DNA of 39,516 nt from Oscillospiraceae bacterium (GTDB lineage: Bacteria > Bacillota > Clostridia > Oscillospirales > CAG-272), in assembly GCA_015063655.1 (NCBI GenBank), contig SVTU01000001.1, positions 1 to 39,516 of the forward strand, read 5' to 3'. The position numbers and the translations under genes were made by a program. The notes beneath the pieces were generated by a model. It saw only the letters and a list, made by a program, of their open reading frames with translations, searched no databases and was not told the origin of the DNA. This document shows, piece by piece, positions 1-6,699 of this stretch (position 1 is the stretch's first letter; every line of letters begins with the position of its first letter).

Positions 1-361
1 CACCCAGAACCTGCAAATAAAAATACTCATCAGCATCCTCTACGTCGGCCAGCTCATGACCGAGCAGCGTCTCGTTGGTGATGATGGGGGAGCCCGCCCG
101 TATCTCGCCGATGATGGGCACGGAACGCCCTGCTCTTGCGTATCCCGCCGAGGAATAGGCATCGGCCACACCCTCATTCAAAAAATAGGTAACGCTCACG
201 CCGAAATGATCGGCAATGCGCTTGATCTTCTCCGCCTTAGGCACAGACCGCCCGCTTTTCCAATCGGAAAAGGTGGACGGGGCGATCCCCGTTGCCTTAG
301 CCACACGGTAAACGGACGTTTCATGACGCTCTATCAATTTTTCCAAACGAGAATACTCCAT
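1..361 (-). CDS. XRE-family repressor with LexA/S24-like C-terminal part (partial)
   Basis: The gene runs off the left edge, so only its first 120 codons are present. It starts at ATG 361 behind a GGGAG ribosome binding site. Residues 1-60 form a helix-turn-helix of the Cro/C1 type (MEYSRLEKLIERHETSVYRV, then an APSTFSDWKSGR recognition-helix region). From about residue 78 the sequence RSVPIIGEIRAGSP resembles the start of the LexA/S24 peptidase fold, where the Ala-Gly pair is the self-cleavage site; the catalytic Ser and Lys would lie outside the window. Known proteins of this build are DNA-binding repressors that may be inactivated by RecA-stimulated self-cleavage. It is divergent from the small-gene pair at 528-1147, which it may control. 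Whether it is of phage or chromosomal origin cannot be told. Confidence 0.85.
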   Translation of the reverse strand, partial: MEYSRLEKLIERHETSVYRVAKATGIAPSTFSDWKSGRSVPKAEKIKRIADHFGVSVTYFLNEGVADAYSSAGYARAGRSVPIIGEIRAGSPIITNETLLGHELADVEDADEYFYLQVLG

Positions 362-398
362 ACATGCTCTCCCTTCGGCAATGTGACGAAATTGTATT

Positions 399-410
399 AT
401 TTTCGAAAAT
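399..410. promoter_or_regulatory. Perfect 12-bp palindrome ATTTTCGAAAAT, candidate operator
   Basis: This palindrome lies between the divergent repressor gene (start 361) and the plus-strand promoter (-35 at 415). Its place immediately upstream of the -35 box, and inside the leader or promoter of the repressor, is what an autoregulatory XRE operator would show. The function is inferred. Confidence 0.4.
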
Positions 411-414
411 CCTA

Positions 415-443
415 TTGACAGCATTTCGGATTTCCGATATAAT
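415..443 (+). promoter_or_regulatory. Sigma-A promoter for the small-gene pair
   Basis: Perfect TTGACA at 415-420, 17-bp spacer and perfect TATAAT at 438-443. The first gene downstream starts at 528, leaving a leader of about 75 nt that contains the dyad at 470-485. Confidence 0.85.
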
Positions 444-469
444 AGATCATACAATCATTATACACGTTT

Positions 470-485
470 TTGACATCTTTGTCAA
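470..485. promoter_or_regulatory. Inverted repeat TTGACA-tctt-TGTCAA, candidate operator
   Basis: Six-bp perfect arms with a 4-bp centre lie about 20-35 bp downstream of the expected transcription start of the 415-443 promoter. A repressor bound here would block transcription. It does not match the Rex consensus (TTGTTAA-N4-TTAACAA). The left arm also reads as a second TTGACA. Confidence 0.35.
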
Positions 486-527
486 GAGAATTTTCAGAAA
501 AAAGCATGAATTTAAAATGGAGAAGCT

Positions 528-776
528 ATGTGTTCGGTATGTAGACGCTATATTTGCCCCGCAGGATGCCCCAATTATGACGAAAAAAGTGCGGAATACG
601 GCAATTGCTTGGGGCATTGTCAAGCCTGCCGCACCGCACTGTATGACGGAGATCTCGCCGTTTACTATTTAGGAAAACCGTATTGTTATGCCTGTGCAGA
701 CCTGCTTGATCTCCCCCTGTATTCCCTACCCATTTTCACATATCCATATCACAAGACCGAAGGAGGTGCCACGTGA
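528..776 (+). CDS. Small Cys-rich, probably zinc-binding protein (82 aa)
   Basis: The protein has nine cysteines in 82 residues: C2-x2-C5, C10-x3-C14, C27, C31-x2-C34 and C53-x2-C56. The last two pairs are spaced like a zinc ribbon. A GGAG ribosome binding site precedes ATG 528. Its stop overlaps the GTG start of the next gene by 4 bp, so the two are co-transcribed and probably translationally coupled. It has no signal peptide or membrane segment. I do not recognise a named family. It could be a small DNA- or protein-binding adaptor, and its operon partner is a sigma-like protein, which favours a role in transcription control; that is inference. Confidence 0.75.
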   Translation: MCSVCRRYICPAGCPNYDEKSAEYGNCLGHCQACRTALYDGDLAVYYLGKPYCYACADLLDLPLYSLPIFTYPYHKTEGGAT

Positions 777-1147
777 CAAGACACACAAAAGATCCTCTCG
801 CACAGACGGCCGAGAACTATCTCAAGGGGTATATGCTCAACCGAAAGCTTGTTCGCCTTGAGCGGTACGAAAAAGAATACTTTTCACCCGATGACTCCGA
901 TCTTGAGGCCTTTGGCGAAGCCCCTCTGGCAAGAGCACGCATGTACGAGATACGCCATTTTGTGATGAGCCTTGCCAACTCGGACGAAAAGCTGTTTTTA
1001 TACTACCACTACATCAAGGGCGAGAGCGTAGAGCGCTGCGGAGAGCTTTTGCATCTGTCACGGGCCAGTGCCTTTCGTTTAAAGTCTCGGGCTTTGGCAC
1101 GTGCGGTTGAGCAGGGCGTAAGGCTCGGCATGTGGGATGCCTCATAA
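773..1147 (+). CDS. Small sigma-70 region 4-like protein (124 aa)
   Basis: The start is GTG 773, placed by the AAGGAGG site just upstream and the 4-bp overlap with the preceding stop. Residues 62-115 (FVMSLANSDEKLFLYYHY, then GESVERCGELLHLSRASAFR) look like sigma region 4: a helix, a four-residue turn and a recognition helix. There is no region 2, so it is not a complete sigma factor. Phage late-gene activators of the ArpU/RinA type and stand-alone region 4 proteins share this build. It forms a two-gene unit with the Cys-rich protein, divergent from an XRE/S24-like repressor. The regulator class is fairly clear; the targets are unknown. Confidence 0.7.
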   Translation: MTRHTKDPLAQTAENYLKGYMLNRKLVRLERYEKEYFSPDDSDLEAFGEAPLARARMYEIRHFVMSLANSDEKLFLYYHYIKGESVERCGELLHLSRASAFRLKSRALARAVEQGVRLGMWDAS

Positions 1148-1183
1148 ATCAATGGTAAAATATGCAAAATATCGGGAAAGCAC

Positions 1184-1212
1184 TTGATTTCTGTCTTGAT
1201 TGGTAGTATAAT
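1184..1212 (+). promoter_or_regulatory. Sigma-A promoter of the comEB-rimI-tsaD-rex operon
   Basis: TTGATT at 1184-1189, 17-bp spacer and TATAAT at 1207-1212. It lies 34 bp before the chosen start of the dCMP deaminase gene. Confidence 0.75.
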
Positions 1213-1245
1213 TATTATGTATGATTATAAATGGGGGTTTTTGAC

Positions 1246-1734
1246 ATGAACAGAGTATCTAAGCACAACTATTACCTCGATATTGCTCAAACCGTTGCCG
1301 AAAGAAGCACCTGCCTGCGCCGCAAATTCGGTGCCATCATCGTCAAGGACGACGTGATCGTTTCCACAGGCTATAACGGTGCGCCCAGAGGCCGTAAGAA
1401 CTGCGATGACCTTCAATATTGCATGCGTGATAAGCTGGGTATTCCCCGAGGAGAGCGATACGAGATGTGCCGCTCCGTTCATGCCGAGGCCAATGCCATC
1501 ATTGCCGCCCCCCGTGACAGAATGCTGGGCTCTACCCTCTACATGGTGTGCGTGGATGCCAAAACGGGTGAGCTGATGGCGGGCACGTCCAGCTGTATGA
1601 TGTGCAAGCGTCAGGTCATCAATGCGGGCATCGACACCGTGATCGTGCGTGACAACGCTGAGGAGTTCCGCATCATCAAGGTCAGCGAGTGGATCGACAA
1701 CGACGATTCCCTGACGGGCATCTTTGGGTATTAA
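1246..1734 (+). CDS. dCMP deaminase family protein (ComEB-like)
   Basis: This is a zinc-dependent deaminase that would convert dCMP to dUMP for dTMP synthesis. From ATG 1246 the protein has 162 residues. It carries the catalytic HAE motif (H79-A-E81) and zinc ligands C117 and C120 in TSSCMMCKRQVINAG, where most relatives have Pro before the first Cys. C53, C59 and C75 fit the extra zinc site of the Firmicute dCMP deaminases. I chose ATG 1246 over the in-frame ATG 1231 because GGGGG at 1234-1238 is well placed only for 1246. It is the first gene of an operon running to 5956. Confidence 0.88.
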   Translation: MNRVSKHNYYLDIAQTVAERSTCLRRKFGAIIVKDDVIVSTGYNGAPRGRKNCDDLQYCMRDKLGIPRGERYEMCRSVHAEANAIIAAPRDRMLGSTLYMVCVDAKTGELMAGTSSCMMCKRQVINAGIDTVIVRDNAEEFRIIKVSEWIDNDDSLTGIFGY

Positions 1735-1743
1735 AGGAGCATC

Positions 1744-2220
1744 ATGACACAAAAGCCCTTGCTTCGTGCCGTGCGCCTCTGCCCCGAGCATATTGCGGGG
1801 GCGGCAGAGCTGGAGGCACTTTGCTTTGCTGAGCCTTGGTCGAAAAAGGCGTTGGGCATGCTTTGCACCGAGGGGCACGTTGGCGTTGCCGTTCTGACTG
1901 TTCCCGATGGCAGGGTGGTGGCCTACGGCGGTATGATGACGGTACTGGACGAGGGACAGATCCTCAACGTTGCCACAAGCCCGCTCTACCGCCGCATGGG
2001 GTGCGCTAAGCTTGTGATGCGCTTCTTGTGCGAATATGCGGACACGCACCGCCTCTCCACTCTCTCGCTTGAGGTCCGTGCCTCCAACACAGCCGCCATC
2101 AGCCTCTATGAGGCCTGCGGCTTCCTTCGTGTCGGCGTACGCCGAGGCTTTTACAAAAACCCCGTTGAGGACGCTTACGTCATGCTTCGTCAAAGCCCCT
2201 CGGCAAACCATCATTTTTAA
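1744..2220 (+). CDS. rimI: Ribosomal protein bS18 alanine N-acetyltransferase
   Basis: A GNAT-fold acetyltransferase of 158 residues. The acetyl-CoA loop (motif A) is at 76-90 (VATSPLYRRMGCAKL), and LEVRASNTAAISLYEACGF at 109-127 is the RimI signature. In this family the enzyme acetylates the N-terminal Ala of ribosomal protein S18. An AAAGGAG site lies 6 bp before ATG 1744, and the gene follows the deaminase by 9 bp. Its place directly before tsaD is the usual tsaB-rimI-tsaD arrangement of Firmicutes without tsaB, which strengthens the call over a generic GNAT. Confidence 0.88.
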   Translation: MTQKPLLRAVRLCPEHIAGAAELEALCFAEPWSKKALGMLCTEGHVGVAVLTVPDGRVVAYGGMMTVLDEGQILNVATSPLYRRMGCAKLVMRFLCEYADTHRLSTLSLEVRASNTAAISLYEACGFLRVGVRRGFYKNPVEDAYVMLRQSPSANHHF

Positions 2221-2238
2221 CAGATACGGAAGTAAATT

Positions 2239-3267
2239 ATGTATATCCTTGGACTGGAAAGCTCATGTGACGAGACCTCTGCCGCCGTTGTGCGCATAGA
2301 GGACGGCCGTTTTACGGTCTGCTCGAACATGGTAGCCTCTCAAATTGAAACGCACCGCTTGTATGGCGGTGTTGTACCCGAAATTGCCAGCCGTGCCCAC
2401 ATTGAGGCTATTACGGGCATCACCGAGCAAGCCCTTCTAACGGCGGGCATCGGAGTATCCGAGCTGGGTGCCGTAGCCGTCACCGCAGCCCCGGGGCTGA
2501 TCGGTGCGTTGCTGGTTGGCGTGAATTTTGCCAAATCCTTGGCCTATGCCAACGGGCTGCCGCTCGTAGCGGTGGACCACGTCAAGGCTCACGTTGCCGC
2601 CGCCTACCTGGAATATCCTCACCTTGCGCCCCCCTTCCTTGCCCTTGTAGTCTCGGGTGGACACACCTCGATCTACCGTGTGGACGATCACACAAGCTTT
2701 ACCGTGATCGGGCAGACACGGGACGATGCCGCAGGCGAAGCCTTCGATAAGATCGGACGCGTGATCGGTATGCCGTATCCGGGCGGTGCCGCCATGGACG
2801 CCCTTGCCAAGGAAGGCGATTCCAAAGCCTTTGCCTTCCCCTCGCCCGCCTTGGGCGGTGACACGCTTGACTTTTCCTTCAGCGGTCTTAAGACGTCGGC
2901 TCTCAACGTCATCAACGCCATGCGGCAGAAGGGCGAAGAGCCAAACCACGCCGATCTTGCCGCCTCGTATACCGCTACCGTAGTCAAGGCCATCGAAAGG
3001 AAGCTGGATATGGCATTGACTGCCACAGGTGCCAAAACATTGGTGCTGGCAGGCGGTGTGGCCGCCAATTCCCATATACGGAAAGCCCTTACCGCTCTGT
3101 GCGAGCGCCGTGGCGTTACCTTCTGCACGCCCTCCCTCTCCCTGTGCGGCGACAATGCCGCCATGGTTGCCGCCGCCGGGTACTTTGAATTCTGTAGGGG
3201 CAACCTTGCTACCACCTCTCTTAACGCCTCCGCTTGTGACACCATTGCTTCCCAAACACAACCGTAA
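2239..3267 (+). CDS. tsaD: tRNA t6A37 threonylcarbamoyltransferase
   Basis: TsaD transfers the threonylcarbamoyl group from TC-AMP to A37 of ANN-decoding tRNAs, acting with TsaB and TsaE. The 342-residue protein is normal length. Visible landmarks are the N-terminal ILGLESSCDET (ASKHA fold), metal ligands H114 and H118 in DHVKAH, the SGGHTSIY phosphate loop at 139-146, and the C-terminal metal ligand Asp in LCGDNAAM at 302-309. The ribosome binding site (GGAAG) is modest. The gene sits in the operon between rimI and rex. tsaB and tsaE are not in this window. Confidence 0.95.
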   Translation: MYILGLESSCDETSAAVVRIEDGRFTVCSNMVASQIETHRLYGGVVPEIASRAHIEAITGITEQALLTAGIGVSELGAVAVTAAPGLIGALLVGVNFAKSLAYANGLPLVAVDHVKAHVAAAYLEYPHLAPPFLALVVSGGHTSIYRVDDHTSFTVIGQTRDDAAGEAFDKIGRVIGMPYPGGAAMDALAKEGDSKAFAFPSPALGGDTLDFSFSGLKTSALNVINAMRQKGEEPNHADLAASYTATVVKAIERKLDMALTATGAKTLVLAGGVAANSHIRKALTALCERRGVTFCTPSLSLCGDNAAMVAAAGYFEFCRGNLATTSLNASACDTIASQTQP

Positions 3268-3279
3268 AGGAGTCAAACC

Positions 3280-3990
3280 ATGAACAACGAAAATTCCACC
3301 TCCGAGCTTTTGAATAATCCCTCCTCCTTTGAGTGCCACCGCTTTGATCCCAACACGGTGGTGTCTCCCGCCGTCGTCAAGCGCCTGCCCCGCTATTTCC
3401 GCTATCTGCGGGAATTGATCCGCATGGGCAAAAGCCGTGTCAGCTCAGCCGAGCTGTCCCGCATGATGAATATTACCGCCTCACAGATCCGCCAGGACCT
3501 CAACTGCTTCGGCGGCTTCGGTCAGCAGGGCTACGGCTATAACGTCAACTATCTGTATACCAAGATCTGCGAGATCCTCGGCGTTGGCTACGGCTTTCGT
3601 GCCGCTGTGATCGGTGCGGGCAACCTTGGCTCGGCCCTTGTGAGAAGCCCCATGTTTGAAAAGCGAGGCGTGGACGTAGTGGCATTGTTCGACGTCTCCG
3701 AAAGCCTCATCGGCAAGCGTATCGGCGACGTTACGGTATATGCCGTTGAGGAGCTGGAGCGCTACGTCTCGGAATTCGATATTGACATTGCCATTCTGAC
3801 GCTGCCCAAGGACTATGCCGCCGACATTGCCGAGCGACTGACCAAAACCACCGTCAAGGGCATTTGGAACTTTACGGGCAAGGAGCTGAATCTCGGCCAA
3901 TCGGGTATCGTGCTGGAAAACGTACATATCGGTGACTCCTTGATGACCCTTTGCTATGAGATCGCCAGAAAATCGCAGGACGAAGAATGA
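3280..3990 (+). CDS. rex: Redox-sensing transcriptional repressor Rex
   Basis: Rex is a dimeric repressor that leaves DNA when the NADH/NAD+ ratio rises, releasing fermentation and respiration genes. The 236-residue protein has an N-terminal winged helix (about 28-90, with KRLPRYFRYLREL and SAELSRMMNITASQIRQDL) and a Rossmann domain with GAGNLG at 112-117. It has about 20 extra hydrophilic residues before the conserved core. An AAAGGAG site precedes ATG 3280. The stop overlaps the start of the DnaD-like gene by 4 bp (ATGA). I found no convincing Rex operator in the window. Confidence 0.95.
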   Translation: MNNENSTSELLNNPSSFECHRFDPNTVVSPAVVKRLPRYFRYLRELIRMGKSRVSSAELSRMMNITASQIRQDLNCFGGFGQQGYGYNVNYLYTKICEILGVGYGFRAAVIGAGNLGSALVRSPMFEKRGVDVVALFDVSESLIGKRIGDVTVYAVEELERYVSEFDIDIAILTLPKDYAADIAERLTKTTVKGIWNFTGKELNLGQSGIVLENVHIGDSLMTLCYEIARKSQDEE

Positions 3991-4958
3991 GTACAGCATC
4001 AAAAAAGACAAAGGCGGTAAGCCTTACGTACCGAAAGGGCGCACCCAAGAAGCGGTATTTTGACGCCATACGGGGTGCGGACGAGACGGATCTGCGCATT
4101 CTTTGCACCATCGAGCTTTTGCACGATGCGGGCAAGGAGCTGGAGACAGAGGTCTGCCGCAGGCTGTCGATCGCCCCATCGGTCTATCGGGCTTCCGTGA
4201 AATATTGGAGCGGTGCGGGCATGCTGACGCTTGCCGCCGATGCCACTGAAAAAACATCCCTGCCCTCGGCTCATGCGGGAGGCAAGCTGGAGTCTGCCAC
4301 GGAGCTGCCAAGCTACTCCACCGAGGAGCTGACAGCCCTCATCCAAAAAAGACAGATCACCTCTGAGTTTGTGGACGATGCCCAAAGAATTTTTGGCAAA
4401 ATGTTCAACGCCCACGAGATCAGCATCCTGATCGGTCTTGTGGATTACATGGGCTTTGACGAGGAGGCTGTACTGATCCTGCTGGCACACATGGTCAAGG
4501 TGGGAAAGCGCAGTATGCACTCCACAGAAAAAATGGCATGGACCTTGCTGGATCAGGAGATCACGTCTGCCGCTGACCTTGAACAGCATCTGCACCGTAT
4601 TGAAAGAAACCATGAAAACCATCGTCAGATCACCAAGCTGTTTGAGGATCGGGGGCGGGAGCTTACGCTCAAGGATAAAAACGCCCTTAAGAAATGTGCC
4701 TTTGTGTATGATTTCGACATGGACGTTCTTCGCATAGCCTTTGACGTTACCGTTAAGCAGGCCAACGATCCCTCCCCCATCTACATGAAAACCATCTTGG
4801 AGGCCTGGCACAACGAGGGGCTTAGCACCGCCAAGGAGGTACAAGCCCTGCTTGACAAGGAAAAGGGTGCTGTGCAAAGCAATCAGAATTCCTCCTTTGA
4901 TACCGATGAGTTCTTCCAGGCGGCTCTTGACCGAGCATTTGATCTGTATCTGAAATAA
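3987..4958 (+). CDS. DnaD-domain replication initiation protein
   Basis: A 323-residue cytoplasmic protein with an N-terminal winged-helix-like part (25-85), a first DnaD/DnaB2 helical domain (about 110-205) and a second one (about 215-285) ending in YMKTILEAWHNEGL, the YxxxIxxxW-type signature of DnaD C-terminal domains that bind DNA. In Firmicutes such proteins help load the replicative helicase at oriC or at stalled forks. It is followed 20 bp later by a DnaI-type loader, so the two probably work together. It could be called DnaD or DnaB2-like; the exact orthology is not decidable here. Confidence 0.85.
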   Translation: MSTASKKTKAVSLTYRKGAPKKRYFDAIRGADETDLRILCTIELLHDAGKELETEVCRRLSIAPSVYRASVKYWSGAGMLTLAADATEKTSLPSAHAGGKLESATELPSYSTEELTALIQKRQITSEFVDDAQRIFGKMFNAHEISILIGLVDYMGFDEEAVLILLAHMVKVGKRSMHSTEKMAWTLLDQEITSAADLEQHLHRIERNHENHRQITKLFEDRGRELTLKDKNALKKCAFVYDFDMDVLRIAFDVTVKQANDPSPIYMKTILEAWHNEGLSTAKEVQALLDKEKGAVQSNQNSSFDTDEFFQAALDRAFDLYLK

Positions 4959-4978
4959 AACAGGAAAGGCGAACCGTT

Positions 4979-5956
4979 ATGGGCTTTAATAAAGCGGACT
5001 TTATCCGCATTCGTGCGGAATACTCCAAAAAATACTTAATAGCGAGAGAGCGGGCAGACCAAAAGCGAGAGGCTCTTTATACAGAGCTTCCCGATCTGTA
5101 CGTGCTTGATCGCCGTTTGCAGGCAACCGCCTCTGAGATCATGATGATCGCTACCTCGCACCCTGCCAATGCTGAGCAGATGATCGCCGACGTGCGAGCA
5201 AGAAACGAGCAGCTGCAGGCCGAGCGTGCCGCCCTGCTGGCCGCCCACGGCTACCCTGCCGACTACACCGACGTCAAATATGAGTGTGAGGAATGCGGAG
5301 ACACGGGCTACGTAGATACCGCCATGTGCCGTTGCATGAGAAGGGCTCTTGTTCTGGCAGGCTATGAGTCATCGGGCATCGGGTCGCTGATGAGAACGCA
5401 ATCCTTCGATACCTTCTCTCTTCAGTATTACCGCTCCCAGCCTCAGTTGTATGACAGAATGGAAAAGATCAAACGCTCTCTTGAGCAGTTTGCCAAGGAT
5501 TTTTCCAAGGATACGTATCGCAACTATCTGTTCTACGGTGCCACGGGGCTTGGCAAAACGCATCTCTCCACCGCCATTGCCAAGGACGTGATCGACAGAG
5601 GCTTTGACGTGCTGTACGTAACGGCCAACACTATGATCGAGGATTTTGCCGCCAAGCGCTTTGGAAACGGCGGAGCGGAGGCCACGAACGACCTTGACCG
5701 ATACGCCTCTGCCGATCTGCTCATCATCGATGATTTGGGAACTGAGGTTGCCAATCAGTTTTCCTCGTCTTGTCTGTATGACATCATCAACACGCGCATG
5801 AACTGCCACAGATCCACCATCATCAGTACAAACCTGACCAAGGAGGATATACAAAAACGGTATTGGGATCGCATCGCCAGCCGAATCTTTGGCGATTACA
5901 TTCCCGTCCCCTTCCTCGGCAACGACATTCGTATGCAAAAGCTCAACGAAAGATAA
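4979..5956 (+). CDS. DnaC/DnaI-type helicase-loader ATPase
   Basis: The 325-residue AAA+ ATPase has a coiled, charged N-terminus (1-95), a Cys4 zinc knuckle (C103, C106, C117, C119), Walker A GATGLGKT at 187-194, Walker B LLIIDD at 247-252 and sensor 1 in IISTNL at 281-286. This is the layout of Bacillus DnaI, which loads DnaC helicase. An IstB transposition helper has a similar ATPase but would be next to a transposase, and none is present. It is the last gene of the operon and is closed by the terminator at 5961-6004. Confidence 0.88.
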   Translation: MGFNKADFIRIRAEYSKKYLIARERADQKREALYTELPDLYVLDRRLQATASEIMMIATSHPANAEQMIADVRARNEQLQAERAALLAAHGYPADYTDVKYECEECGDTGYVDTAMCRCMRRALVLAGYESSGIGSLMRTQSFDTFSLQYYRSQPQLYDRMEKIKRSLEQFAKDFSKDTYRNYLFYGATGLGKTHLSTAIAKDVIDRGFDVLYVTANTMIEDFAAKRFGNGGAEATNDLDRYASADLLIIDDLGTEVANQFSSSCLYDIINTRMNCHRSTIISTNLTKEDIQKRYWDRIASRIFGDYIPVPFLGNDIRMQKLNER

Positions 5957-5960
5957 GCAT

Positions 5961-6004
5961 AAAACAGTGCTATGCGGTAAAAACTACCCATAGCACTGTT
6001 TTTT
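5961..6004 (+). terminator. Rho-independent terminator after the rex-dnaD-loader operon
   Basis: A 14-bp stem (5961-5974 with 5989-6002) is extended by an inner GGTA/TACC stem and followed by a run of six T. Confidence 0.92.
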
Positions 6005-6031
6005 GTTGTCGCTTGCGACGGAAAGGATATT

Positions 6032-6484
6032 ATGACAAGCCAAAATCAAACGAGCCAGGAAAATAAGCTCTTGGAGGAGACCTATAAAAACGTAAAGATG
6101 GGAGCTGACGCCATCATCACCCTGCTTCCCCGTGTCAATGACGGCGATTTCAAAACCGAGCTGTCCTCTCAGCTCTGCCGTTACGAGGACTATGCCAAGC
6201 AAAGTGCCGACCTTATGCAAAAAAGCGGCATTCGCCCCAAGGAGGAAAATCCCGTTTCCCGCATTTCCGCCAAAATGGGCATTGCCATGAATGCCATGAT
6301 GGACGGCACCACCTCGCACCATGCGCAAATGATGATTGAGGGGGCTACCATGGGCATCACGGATATGACCAGGATCTTGCATGAGTCCGAGGAAAAAGGC
6401 GTTTCGGGAGAGGCCTTGCGCCTTGCCAAGGACGTGACCGCTTACGAAGAGGATACTGTGGAGCGCATGAAGCGGTATTTGTAA
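6032..6484 (+). CDS. Ferritin-like four-helix-bundle protein (DUF2383-like)
   Basis: The 150-residue, all-helical acidic cytoplasmic protein has no signal peptide. Its layout (MGADAIITLLPRV helix, a Cys-Arg-Tyr-Glu segment, then SHHAQMMIEGATMGITDMTR) resembles Clostridia proteins annotated as DUF2383 or PA2169-type ferritin-like bundles. Their function is not settled and some are linked to spore or stress physiology. A GGAAAGG site lies 5 bp before ATG 6032. The gene starts only 27 bp after a terminator and I see no clear promoter of its own, so read-through may feed it. Confidence 0.65.
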   Translation: MTSQNQTSQENKLLEETYKNVKMGADAIITLLPRVNDGDFKTELSSQLCRYEDYAKQSADLMQKSGIRPKEENPVSRISAKMGIAMNAMMDGTTSHHAQMMIEGATMGITDMTRILHESEEKGVSGEALRLAKDVTAYEEDTVERMKRYL

Positions 6485-6488
6485 AGCA

Positions 6489-6516
6489 TCCGTGGCAGAA
6501 GTATTCCTGCCACGGA
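6489..6516 (+). other. 10-bp hairpin just after the DUF2383-like gene, no T-tract
   Basis: TCCGTGGCAG (6489-6498) pairs perfectly with 6507-6516 across an 8-nt loop. No T-run follows, so it may protect the 3' end of the transcript or be a weak terminator. Confidence 0.5.
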
Positions 6517-6536
6517 AGTACATCTCTCCATAACCC

Positions 6537-6565
6537 TTGACAAATCTTCTAAAGTATGCTACAAT
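6537..6565 (+). promoter_or_regulatory. Sigma-A promoter of leader RNA and lipoprotein gene
   Basis: Perfect TTGACA at 6537-6542, 17-bp spacer and TACAAT at 6560-6565. Transcription would start near 6572, about 128 nt before the lipoprotein start. Confidence 0.85.
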
Positions 6566-6571
6566 AAGCAT

Positions 6572-6680
6572 AAGGCAAAAGACTCCACCGTTTACCGTAC
6601 TCTTGGTGGTTCCTTCATACCGAGAATAAACCGTTTGGCGCAAGCGAGTGGGTCATACACCCTATCCTTGCGCTTTTTTT
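6572..6680 (+). ncRNA. Structured leader RNA or short ncRNA ending in a terminator
   Basis: Between the promoter and the ribosome binding site of the lipoprotein gene lies a segment of about 109 nt. It has a CCACC/GGTGG hairpin (6585-6589 with 6605-6609), a repeated ACCGTTT word, and a full intrinsic terminator at its end. Transcription of the gene must pass that terminator, so this is either an attenuated 5' leader or a free-standing small RNA. I do not recognise it as a known riboswitch class. Confidence 0.5.
6638..6680 (+). terminator. Intrinsic terminator in the leader of the lipoprotein gene
   Basis: GCGCAAG (6638-6644) pairs with CTTGCGC (6667-6673), with an inner GGGT/ACCC stem (6650-6653 with 6659-6662), followed by seven T at 6674-6680. 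It lies 19 nt upstream of the start codon at 6700. Confidence 0.8.
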
Positions 6681-6699
6681 CAATGAAAGGAGAATGACC

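Noticed and set aside
470..485. A Rex operator
   Set aside because: The arms are TTGACA/TGTCAA rather than TTGTTAA/TTAACAA, and the rex gene is in another operon; no good Rex site was found elsewhere in the window either.
3181..3267. The TsaD tail (TGTAGGGGCAACC region) as a dispersed Clostridia repeat
   Set aside because: The translation YFEFCRGNLATTSLNAS lines up with the normal C-terminus of TsaD, so the repeat likeness is a coincidence of a few bases.
4979..5956. An IstB-type transposition ATPase, hence an insertion sequence
   Set aside because: There is no IstA-like transposase and no terminal repeats; the DnaD-like partner and zinc knuckle fit a helicase loader.
6572..6680. A T-box riboswitch
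   Set aside because: It is too short, has no specifier-loop domain or AGGGTGG-type antiterminator bulge, and the gene downstream is not an amino-acid gene.
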